Source of the DNA: Daphnia pulex
Taxonomy: Eukaryota; Arthropoda; Branchiopoda; Diplostraca; Daphniidae
Direction: 5' to 3'
NCBI RefSeq assembly: GCF_021134715.1
Contig: NC_060026.1
Coordinates: 14,623,001 to 14,687,000, forward strand
Length of the DNA stretch: 64,000 nt
Shown one piece after another: positions 42,635 through 52,648 of the stretch. Every line of letters begins with the position of its first letter. Within the stretch, counting starts at the first letter, position 1. The position numbers and the translations under genes are program-made. The notes below the pieces were generated by a model. The model searched no databases. It saw only the letters and a list, made by a program, of their open reading frames with translations, and was not told where the DNA came from.

Positions 42635-44105
42635 ATGGCTAACAGCAATTTCGGCACGTCATCCTACCAAGCCGGCCGTGAAGGCGATTTCTCAAAGTTG
42701 TCTCAACAAATCGGAACGAATATACAGAAAATTTCTCAAAATGGTAAATTTACAGCTTTACAAAATTGCCTGAAATCACACTGTCCATTGATGCATATAA
42801 TGTTTTAATTTTCCTTCTCTCCTAGCATCGTCTATGCAAAGAATAGTCGTTCAACTGGGAACCCCAGCTGATAATCAACAACTTAGAAACCAATTGTGAG
42901 TTATAAAATGTGTTTCATGGAAACCCAATCAATAACCGTATTTTACATTGTAGGCATCAAATTCAGCATTACACTGGCCAGTTGGCCAAAGACACCAGCA
43001 AATCATTGAAAGATTTGGGTGCTATTTCTCTACAGTCATCGGAACAGGTCTTTTTGATTTCTCTATGTCGTCAAAATCATCCTTTTAAACTAGCAATTTT
43101 ATATCTAGAGGGTCTTCAAACTCCAACGAGAAAGGCTTTTGAATGACTTTACAGCTGCATTAAACAGTTTTCAGAGCTTGCAGAGAGAAGCTGCTCAACG
43201 TGAAAAAGATGAGGTAGAACACTTAATGAAAGAGAAATTGGAATTTTCCACTTACCATCGTTACGACACAGGTCAAAAGAGTTAGAACTGCTTCGATCCT
43301 CAATCCTCCAGAGAGCTCAAAGGAGGCCTTGGTTGTACTTGATGAGACCAAATCTCAACATTTCCAATCGTCGCAGCAGCGCCAGATGCAAATGCAAGAA
43401 GAGGAGGTGGACGTTCAAGCTCTTGTTGAACGCGAAAGAGCTATTCGCCAATTGGAGGTAAAATTAATTAACCACTAACTCATTAATTAAATATTGAGAG
43501 CGCCCACAACTACGTTGTACACTGAAGGGGGTCTTGAATATTGTGACAGTAATAGGAGGGGGGACAAGCAAATTTGACGTCCCTACCTGCCGTCTGTTTC
43601 GGAGAAAAACGTTACAAAAATTTTTGTTGAAAGGAAAAGAAGGTCATTTACGTAAGATCATTTTGAAGGGAGGGGGGTGGATGCCTTGGTGACAGATTGG
43701 AATGGGGGGGGGGGGGGGTGGAGGGTACAAAATTTCTAAATTTTGCGTGACTTAATTAATGGATATTTAATTACAATTTATATAATTTCAGTCTGATATC
43801 GTTGACGTCAATACCATCTTCAAAGAATTGGCTACGATGGTCCACGAACAAGGTGAAATGATTGACAGTATTGAAGCTAATGTTGAAACTGCCCAAATGC
43901 GCGTTGAAGAAGGTACTAGCCAATTGGCCACTGCTGCATCTTATCAGGTAAATCAAATTCAAAATTTAATAGATTAAGATACGCAAAATAAATGTTACTA
44001 TTTCGTTTCCAGACAAGAATACGTCGAAGAAAATGTATTATAGCAATCATAGCGGCCATCGTAGTGATGATAATAATTGGTATAATTATCTGGCAGTCAC
44101 GTTAA
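42635..44105 (+). CDS. STX7: Syntaxin-7/12-type endosomal Qa-SNARE
   Basis: A t-SNARE for endosome/late-endosome fusion, tail-anchored in endosomal membrane. Seven exons (42635-42743, 42826-42895, 42954-43047, 43109-43213, 43272-43457, 43792-43947, 44013-44105) give 270 aa. The Habc region contains FSKLSQQIGTNIQKISQN, QLGTPADNQQLRNQL and YTGQLAKDTSK. The SNARE helix reads IVDVNTIFKELATMVHEQGE then MIDSIEANVETAQ with the central-layer Gln. A basic RIRRRK precedes a C-terminal membrane anchor of about 20 Ile-rich residues. A short upstream ATG (42628) with four codons and TAA overlaps the start in another frame. Whether this is closer to STX7 or STX12 cannot be settled here. Confidence 0.93.
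43704..43718. repeat. G15 homopolymer in a syntaxin intron
   Basis: Fifteen consecutive G, flanked by further G-rich runs (GGAGGGGGGTGG near 43669-43680). A potential G-quadruplex on the transcribed RNA. Confidence 0.85.
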
Positions 44106-45208
44106 AAATTCCAGCATCCTTTTTAATTTGAATCCTTCCTCTATATTTCATTTCCCTGATTAATACTAACAATCACATACATTATGAGCAGTGGCTACAC
44201 TCATTCCAATAATGCTATATTCTTCTTTCCCTCCTCCCCCTCAGTCATTCATCAGACATCAGCTCATCTGTAATCCCGGATAAATGTATTATAAAATCTG
44301 ATAAGAAATGGGCGAGAAAAGCTATTGATGTTATTTTCGTGAAGTTCCTTCATATGTATTATTCCTCGTAGAGTCCCCCTAACGAATCATTATTTGGATG
44401 TGTGGATTTAGAAAAACCGTTGCGTTTAAACATAACGTATAGCACCAGCCGAAATACACAGACCCATACGTTTAACCCCGTCAAACTATGCATTAGTATA
44501 CGTTTTTCTTTCGTTAAGTTGAAGTTCGGAAACACGGAAATACGACTATTTACAAAAAAAAAAAAAAATATTAAATTAAATCAGCCGATTTCCTTCGCGC
44601 TTTTATTTCAAATTACAAACACGACAAAATTTCAGAAAATTACCATCAATTAAAATTATATGTTTTGGGGCAGTCATTGCATTTCAGAATCTGAATTTTT
44701 GAAATTTTTAACTAATTTAAAAATCTCAAAAACATTTTAAATTATATGCGTAGCTTAACCGGTAAAAATATTCTATCTTGCAGATAATGAATTCGAGTAT
44801 TCGACCCACTCCTGCTAACAGCTAATAACGCTAACCTACAAACGACGTTATACCTCGCGTTACCTTCGTTTGTTCCAGTTAACTTATAACTTAGTTAACT
44901 TATAATAACTGCTCTGAATTCACCATTAGAAATCGCATTTTCGAGGGAATCTGTCATCAGTGCACTACCTCCTATTACGTCAAAGTTTAGTTGTTCTGCA
45001 AGTTTTGAGTAAAAGCTCAATACAAGCTTGCATTTGTGTATGTTGGTAACTATGTAGGTCATCAGTGAAAGGGAAAAACTTTGTTCCATGATTATTATAG
45101 CTGTTTGATCAATAGGAGTCGCGAGAAAATTGTTGACTTCAAAACAGACTTAAAGTGATTTTTTCCCCCTAAAAAACAGCAAACCAAACAGAAAACTACA
45201 TAGTAAAA
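44106..45208. other. Intergenic region between syntaxin and CCDC103
   Basis: AT-rich and without supported coding sequence. A degenerate tRNA-like stretch at 44744-44812 is discussed in the findings. The right end should contain the CCDC103 promoter. Confidence 0.4.
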
Positions 45209-45988
45209 ATGGATTCATCAGAGCCCATTCCAGTAAGTTTTGCTCAAATGGAAAAAGATCTTATTTCTGCCCTTGAAAGTGATGCTCACAGTCAGCTAGA
45301 GAATGAGGCTAAACTCAGAGCCATATCTCAGCGGGTTTCATATGATGAATTCAGGTAAAGATTTTGTCTATTCCGCTGTTGATTAAGCACTAACAATCTT
45401 GTAAAATCTTCTAGAGACATTGTACGTGGAGTTCATCTAAAACCAGTACCAACTGGCTCGCTTTCTGTCAACAAACCACAAAAAGGAAGAATATGGAATA
45501 ACATTGCATTGAGCAAAAAAAGTTATGAAACAGAGGCATGTGAAGCTAGAAAAGTAACAGCAGCAACACCAGCAAATAACTACAGCCTTAATCAACTCCC
45601 AATATCTGCTCAATTTCTGAATTCCTGGCAGCAATCAGACACAAAATCAAGGCTTTTGATTTTGTATAAAATAGGTCCTGCAGGTTTAAATAATATATTT
45701 ACAATTGACATGCCAACTGCCCTGTTGGGAGAAATTTTTGAAGCTCTCCTCTGTTTCAATCCTGTAACAGATGTGGTAGCAGTGATTAAGTTGATGGAAG
45801 CGCTCACTAAAATTAAGCGTTTCAATCTAATTGTACATTTTCTCAATGCTTCTGAGAGGGCAACCTGTCAGCAGTTGATTCATAAGCTCTTAGCTAGTCT
45901 TGTTCAACGGGAACAAGATTTTGCTGAAGAAGGCATTACAGAGTGGACCATTCAAGAATTGGGCAAACGATTTCTAGTTAGGTTATAA
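45209..45988 (+). CDS. CCDC103: CCDC103-like dynein arm assembly factor (DNAAF19)
   Basis: In other animals CCDC103 is needed to attach outer dynein arms in motile cilia. Two exons (45209-45354, 45415-45988) give 239 aa against 242 in human. The N-terminal coiled region includes MEKDLISALESDA, ENEAKLRAISQRVSYDEFRD and IVRGVHLKPV, which line up with the human protein (EKELQAALTAD, ENAAKLRAVEQRV, EEFRGIVLASHLKPL). The C-terminal RPAP3-C-like helical domain (FLNSWQQSDTKSRLLILYKI, LLGEIFEALL, KRFNLIVHFLNASERATCQQ) also matches. Few motile cilia are expected in a crustacean, so expression in sensory (chordotonal) neurons would be the likely use; that is inference. Confidence 0.88.
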
Positions 45989-46340
45989 AGGAATTCACCC
46001 ACTACTTACCTTCTTGTTCCTCCCAACTGTCAATCTCCAAAGACCATTTCTCTAAGAGAAAGCCAGCAGCAAAGTATTCATCAGATTCTGAAAGGGGAAG
46101 AATTATATTTTAAATTTTTTATACCTAATTATCCACTGAACAAAACATTTTCATTTGTTACAGTGTTGTTAAAACTGCCAATTATTCCCGTTTTTATTGT
46201 CATTTGTTCAGTCATTCCTTCTATTAGTTATATAAAATTTAGTTCTTTGGAATATCGGTTTGTGATGTTACGCAATCAACTCATTTTCTTAGCTTTTTCC
46301 AGCCTTTGTGTTTGTCTGGCATCTTTAAAACTCAATTAGA

Positions 46341-46346
46341 AATAAA
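46341..46346 (+). terminator. CCDC103 poly(A) signal AATAAA
   Basis: A canonical signal about 350 bp after the stop codon and 27 bp before the opposed eIF1 signal. Confidence 0.55.
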
Positions 46347-46372
46347 TAATACAAAATATTAAATTTTTCTCT

Positions 46373-46378
46373 TTTATT
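46373..46378 (-). terminator. eIF1 poly(A) signal (reverse AATAAA)
   Basis: The forward TTTATT is AATAAA on minus, 175 bp after the eIF1 stop. With the CCDC103 signal it implies overlapping or abutting 3' ends. Confidence 0.55.
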
Positions 46379-46552
46379 GACAAACACCGTAGCCACACAA
46401 ATATTCATCCAGAAATTAAAATAGGACAAAATGTAAGCGAGAAATTGGATTTTGAACAAGCAAATGCTGTTTTCTTCTCATCTTGAAAACTGCCATGGTA
46501 GGGTAGTTTGCACGTGACATGACGAATATGTAAGATATCTTTTGCAAGATGC

Positions 46553-47102
46553 TTAAAAACCGTGAACTTTGAGCTGTTCTGGCTTAGCCAACCCAGTTTT
46601 CGTCAACCACTGACAGATATTTTCTCTTTGGTCTCCCTGAAGCTGAAGAACCTCACCATACTCGGGGTGTTCAACAACAGTACCGTTGCAAGCAAATTCC
46701 TGGAGCAACAAAACATTTACATCAGTCCATTTAACAAAACCTTGCTTGACATACCTTCTTGCAATGGCGAACAATTTTCTTTAAATCGTATTCGGCAGAT
46801 AATCCTTGAATAGTAGTTAAAGTTTTACGACCATTACGCTGCTGAATACGGATGTGAACTAGACCATCCTGTACTGCCTCTCCCGGACCCTTATCGGCGT
46901 CGGCGAAGGGATCTAAAGTTTTAAAAACAATGAAAAATTCATTAGTTATTTGGCATGAAGTTAGCAGACGCGATGTCAGCCATATTGTTACTGCAACCAA
47001 TAGCACGGTATAAGACCACATTACACTACAAGTAATCCTTTTTGCCGGTCCCGAAGATTTGTAAATTTACTCACCAAAAGTTTTCAAATTTTGGAAGGAC
47101 AT
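46553..47102 (-). CDS. EIF1: Eukaryotic translation initiation factor 1 (SUI1)
   Basis: eIF1 is a small factor that binds the 40S platform and enforces start-codon selection. Three exons (47075-47102, 46755-46912, 46553-46699) give 110 aa. The first exon encodes only MSFQNLKTF plus one base and joins to form DPFADADKG. The SUI1 core is near-invariant: VHIRIQQRNGRKTLTTIQGL, EFACNGTVVEHPEYGEVLQL, QGDQRENICQWL and the C-terminal EQLKVHGF. The start context and the tiny first exon are typical for the family. The gene is head-to-head with SAP30BP. Confidence 0.96.
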
Positions 47103-47787
47103 GCGAAGTTTCTTCTGCCTGTGGGCAACAGAAATATGTAGCTGAAAATTTGGTGAAGTTTGATGGCAAGAACCACAGAAAACAAGCAACTAGCAAGCGA
47201 CGAAACGTTGACGGGATGGGAAGAATAAAGCTCTGAGCGCGGTGTTGCCGTCGCAAGTATTACTGCCTGCCAAAGTCGGAAACGGACTGAGGTCAGATTT
47301 CTTCCGAGGTGCTATTTATAGGTTATCGGTATCATGCATTTCGCAATAAAAATTGATGACACCTTCTAATAGAAGAAAATCGTAAGACAAACGATGAATG
47401 ATGATGAAATAGCAATGGCGCATTGCTTTTTGCTTTATCGTCACCGATTCACCACTGCAAGTCTTTCCAATTGATTTAAGCTTATTTTCATGAATATGAA
47501 ATAAATTTTCATCTATTACAAAATATTTAACGTTTTGTTAAATAATTAGTTATAAAATGGCAAATTTTCCGGAAATAAATTGGAGTCAATTTTTCCAAAT
47601 ACTGGCAACGCCGTTTGATAATTTTTATTACACTATTGCAGCAGCCACAACAAAACAACGAAAAAGATTTTATCGTTTGTTGAAACCATTTTTTTTTCTA
47701 ATTACAGGTTAACATCAGGTAAATGAAAAATGGAAGATAATTTGATTGCTTCACATAATTCATATTTTTGAATTTTCCCTAGGTGCA
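47103..47787. other. Divergent promoter region, eIF1 / SAP30BP
   Basis: A 685-bp head-to-head interval with no other gene. An acceptor-like CCCTAG lies directly before the SAP30BP start exon, so a noncoding first exon of SAP30BP is probably inside this interval. Confidence 0.45.
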
Positions 47788-48823
47788 ATGTCGAAATCCT
47801 CGATCTCAGTGTTGCAATCATTGACGGCCACATACACCGACTCAGAAGGGGAAGATGAAGAACGTTCTGACAGGAAAAGAAGATCATCCTCCCTCACATC
47901 AGATGGAAATATGGATGTAGAAAAAGAATCTACAGCTACCAATACTGCTACCTCAATTGCTACTCCAGAGAGTAATAAATCTGGGACCAACACACCACAG
48001 TCGGGGAGCAGCATAAGTGGTAATTCTACTTTTTTCTTACTCATTCAAATTCATAATTTCAAATTATCTATGTAGCTGCTGAGATTCGACGTGTTGCTGC
48101 ACGTCTTGTTTCCTACAATAATGATGAAGCCATGTCTGATGAAGATGACGGGGAAGAAGAAGATAGTAATAGCAGGGTAGAGTTCCCTGTTATAAGATCC
48201 AGCAGACCTGTCAGCCCCAGTGCTGAACCAATCAAATTGTTGCCTGGAGAAGAATTGCTCCCTCCAGAGCCTACTGGAAAATGTCCAGCTGATTTACAAG
48301 AAAAAATTACAAGACAATATGAAAGCATGTTACAAAGAAATATTTCATCTTTGAATTTTCAAATTCAACAAAGAAAGCAGTTCCGAAACCCCAGCATCTA
48401 TGAAAAGCTTATTGACCACTTAGACATAGAAGAAATTGGAACTAATTATCCCCCTGTTAGTCATTTTTTTTTGGATTACTTGCTTGGATAGAACTAACTA
48501 TTACTTTTAATTTGCAGTCCATCTATGATCCTTATCAATGGGGTGAAGAATCCTATTACGAAAACCTTTCCAAAGTTCAGCGGGAAGAAATGGAGAAACG
48601 CGAAAAAGAGCGACGAGAACGAACAAAAGTAGAGTTTGTGTCTGGAACAGCTCCTAAAAAATCGGGCAGCAGCGGTGGGACTGATGAAGAGAAGAAGAGG
48701 AAATCGAAATGGGACCAAACCGTCCCACTAAGCCAGGGTGCCAATCTCACTTCCGTGGCTACAGGTACAAAAATGGCAATTCCAGCATTTGGAACGCTAC
48801 CTAAGAAAGCCAAACAAGTATGA
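47788..48823 (+). CDS. SAP30BP: SAP30-binding protein (HCNGP family)
   Basis: A nuclear transcription and splicing cofactor of the HCNGP family. Exons 47788-48019, 48076-48455 and 48518-48823 give 305 aa. The N-terminal 130 residues are acidic and Ser-rich. The conserved core includes LLPPEPTGKCPADLQEKI, QQRKQFRNPSIYEKLI, EEIGTNYPPSIYDPYQWGEE and SYYENLSKVQREEMEK, which match the human protein (FRNPSIYEKLI and GTNYP are identical). The C-terminus has KVEFVSGT, KRKSKWD and LPKKAKQ as in the family. The ATG lies just after an intron acceptor, so the 5' UTR is spliced. Confidence 0.94.
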
Positions 48824-49079
48824 CACTGGTTTCTAAATTTAATATCTCAATTTCATACCGTGATCCCATAATTGTCTATTCGCAATGCATAACCACTAAT
48901 ACATTCTTGTTCCATAGATTTATGATAAATTGCAACAGAACAGTAAACATTAAAAATTGAATAGCAATAGAATTAGATTTGATTTAGAAAAAAAAAATTT
49001 CATACAAAGTTTTACTCATTGTGAGTTTAGGGTCAGGTTAAGCATTTTGATACATTTGGGGTCAAATTGTGCGCAGTAA
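48824..49079. other. Shared 3' region of SAP30BP and SLC41 genes
   Basis: A short AT-rich convergent interval with no coding signal. Confidence 0.5.
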
Positions 49080-51155
49080 TTAGTCACCAACATCGCTATC
49101 TTTATCACCAATCAAGTAGAGGATATGAAAAGCAAGTGCTAAAAAAGCTGTTCCCAGTAAATCTCCTAACGCAGTTAAATAAGGTATCGCAGAATTATCT
49201 GGATCGATAGAGCGGCTCCACATCCACAGTACCATTACATGACCGATGTACAGCAACAATAATACCTGATTTTAAAGAAAAATCGATTATAAATTGAGCA
49301 ATAAGAAAACCTATTATGTAACAAACTAACTTGAAGAAAAGCAGAAAACATGTAGATCACAAAAAACACCGGAGTAAGGCTAGTATGCCCTGCTTGTAGG
49401 TAGTATATAGCAAGCGTAAAGATTACATGACCTGGAAGTACCTACGTAAGAGACATAGAGATTGTTATTACCACAATAGAAATCATTAATTTGATTTCTA
49501 ATTTACAAGTAAAAGTAGAACTCGAGCTGTTTTAGCGTGGACTCCTCCTGTACAGAAAGCGGATATAGGGCTGACACAGACTGAGCTTACAACTCTGTCG
49601 CTCGCACTATTGACCGGAAATTCTCCGGGTCGTCCACGTTTATGAAGCCAAGTTGATAACTTGCTGGCTTGAACGGCAACCAAATTACCACCGACCCCGT
49701 TAATAACAGGTTGAAACACGGCTATTCCATTGTAAGCCTTAACTGTACAGTCCAATATTATTCCGCCCATACTGGTAACATAAAACAGAAGCTATATTTG
49801 ATGAACATAAGGCGTATGATTTGTAACTCTCACCTGCTGATTGTCATGGCGGCAAGTACGGGAGACCACCCGGAAGACAAAACTTCGCGAGTTAATGAGT
49901 TGGAAGAGGCAACACAAACCAACCATGGCAGCAAGGCGATGAAGGCACATAGAATGCAAGGAGATATCCACCAAAGACCAGCTTCAACGTTTGCTAAACA
50001 AAACATCAGAGCTCCGTTAATTCATTCAGTCACACCATTAACTATATTCACAGAAAAATTACTGATTGCATTGAAGAGCCAAGTAGAAATTGCTGCAAGA
50101 AGCCCTAAAGTGGTCAAATCTCCTAGCGAGGCTGCAATTGGGGTCGCTACATCTGAGAAGAAATAGGTTTTTTTTCAATAAGAAAATAAATAATAAATGA
50201 ATATAATTTCTTACTGTCCGGATTAATTTTGTAACGATGAGAAATAATTATCACAACCACCATAATAATACCTAAATGAATTTGGAAAGGAAAACTTAAG
50301 TATCGCAATTGCAAAAATTGTTTATCTCAATATTGCTGTACCGAGAACAAAACTTGCAAAGGAGGCAGTAAGTACAGCGCTTGCGCTAATGAGCAATGCA
50401 TGATAAATGTCAAATGTGCCTTCGGGAATCCAACCCATGATAACCGCAGCTATTGATGCGAGAAAGCCCACGACAATTGCCTGACACTAGAAGAGGTTTG
50501 GGACAAATCTTCAAAGGTCTTCCTGGAATTAGGATTTAGACAAACTGTACATACCTGTATCAATGCTAAATTGCTTTTGATTAAACTCCAGCGCTGATCT
50601 GGCGAATCCATTAGGCCAAGATTCGCTAGAGTAGACAGCCTAGAAGCCAATGTCATTTCAAGATTGCCTTTGAGCCCCAATAAAGCTGGCACCAAAATGA
50701 AAAGCTCAGTTACCACTTGGAAGACATTCCAATGCTGGAAATAAAATACATGTTTTTGTAATAAAATCTGTTCATAAAAAATGAAAAATGATATCAAATG
50801 TTCCTTTTCTTACCTGAACGATATCAAGCACAATCCCAGCTCCCACCATCCCTAATCCAGCAATGAGAAATGGAAAGAATACTTGAAAGGCAAGTAGCCA
50901 GAAGCCTTCTTCAATTTCTTCAACAACATCATCATTGATAGCCTTTGGTGATGATGTCTTCAGCATGACTTCACATTCCCCTTCTTCACTATTTTCCCAA
51001 TCATCATCTTTGTTAGTATCAGATGTAGGAATTTGTTCAATCATTTCAATGACTTCACAATTGTTGTCCTCTGTCTGGGGACCCATTTTCTTTCCTACAA
51101 TTCTTTTTCTAAGATTGTTAGATGATTTGAATTTCACATTAGGGAAAGAATTCAT
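49080..51155 (-). CDS. SLC41A1: SLC41-family magnesium transporter
   Basis: A plasma-membrane Mg2+ transporter related to bacterial MgtE. Nine exons (50814-51155, 50555-50734, 50342-50486, 50215-50271, 50036-50152, 49834-49993, 49507-49771, 49331-49441, 49080-49265) give 520 aa against 513 for human SLC41A1. An acidic cytosolic N-terminus of about 80 residues precedes two MgtE modules. Each has the family signature: [18 protein letters not shown] in the first and [20 protein letters not shown] in the second. [27 protein letters not shown] and the C-terminal [19 protein letters not shown] followed by DVGD match SLC41A1/A2. Exon 3 begins at the upstream acceptor (CQAIVVGF), which preserves LIQxQ. 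Which of SLC41A1 or A2 is orthologous is not decidable by eye. Confidence 0.93.
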
Positions 51156-52648
51156 AATGGCTAAGCCTTCAAATTTGCAGCCTGTAAATTAAAAATATAT
51201 CAATTACAAGTTCAAACTGAGAAATATTATGAAAAACATACTACAAGTACAGAAGGCATGATGAATATTGAGAGATTCATAATCACAGTTGTCAGGTACA
51301 TGACTATTATGCTGATATAAATCTATGGGGTATCAAAATGTTCACACAGCACCTTAGCAAGGACAGGCTAAAGCAATAACAAGGAAGACTATAATAAGCA
51401 AAAGGATTTTACATTGTGCGTCACTGAAACGAAAAGACAAACAAATTCGACCTTAGAAAAAGAGCTCTGTAACACAAACCGTTATATACAATTTTAAGAG
51501 ATCGCGGAAATTCTAAGAGCTGAGCTTAATTACTAACTGCAGTTTATAACTACTGATACAAAGTGAACAATACGGGAGCGGGAGAACGAAACGTGACATA
51601 GAACGAACGAACACAATCGAACACAGACATCTGTCACTTTCTCACAAGACGTGGCAAAAATAGCAGACGGCACGGCCTACACCTTTTTACGGGGTGCGTT
51701 CATAAGTCGTCGTACTTTGTTCACAAATGATTTCCAAAAAAAAAGGTCACCAAAATCGCCAAAGGCTATTAGCTATTAGCTCACCCTACAACAGAATGGA
51801 GATTTTTACATTTTTGTCCAAATTCTCCAAAGATCAATTCTCGACAACGAATTTGATTATTTCTCTATTTTCTAACAAGACAAACTTGAATTAATAAATT
51901 ATAAAGAGCCGGGTTAACTGATCTCATATCATCAGTGCATATTTCAAAAGTAATATCTTCTTATGAGTTTTCATGTCATTTTCAATTTAACTTTATCTCC
52001 GTTGCGTCGGCAGCGGCATTAACTTAAAATTTAATCAATATCGAAATTTAGTTATTACATGACTATTTTGAGCGCCTTCTCTTTTGTGACCTATCATGAT
52101 TGTGGATCTTATCATTTAGGTAAATGTCTGTCTTAGCATCTTGAACAACAGATTTTTCCCATTCATGACCTGTGAACGCATTGATAAAATTGTAAACGCT
52201 ACTGTGAGATTATTAGTTTATTACATGTTTAAAAATCATTATTCGGAAGACACGTCAGCAGTTGTTAAGATATTTTGTTGTTTTTTGTGAACTTGAAAGT
52301 GATTTCAATGAGGGAAACATTTTAAAAGTGTGACTGTAGCTTACAGAAATAAGCGAGAAGTGAAGTAAAAAAACACGAAAATCCTGTAGAATTTAAATAT
52401 GAATAATTCTTGTACTTACTCTAATCGGCAGACGTAAAGTCATTAATCGCTTAACTTGTAATTAAAAAGTTTGTGGTCTTATCTTTGATACAGTAAAAGC
52501 AAGGCACCTTGTGAAGGAAAAAGAATTTTAAAATTCAGCATATTTATCAATTTAGTAATTTACTAGGAGTAAGAATATTAAAAGGTAAACAAGAGCCGGA
52601 AAAAAAAACGAATCCAATTATGTTGATTCGTTACTTATTTTTCCCATA
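51156..52648. other. SLC41 upstream / PINCH 3' region
   Basis: No coding exon was recognised. A TTTACAG acceptor on minus at about 51183 suggests a spliced 5' UTR for the SLC41 gene, with its promoter probably near 51500-51650. The right part would be PINCH 3' UTR. Confidence 0.4.
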
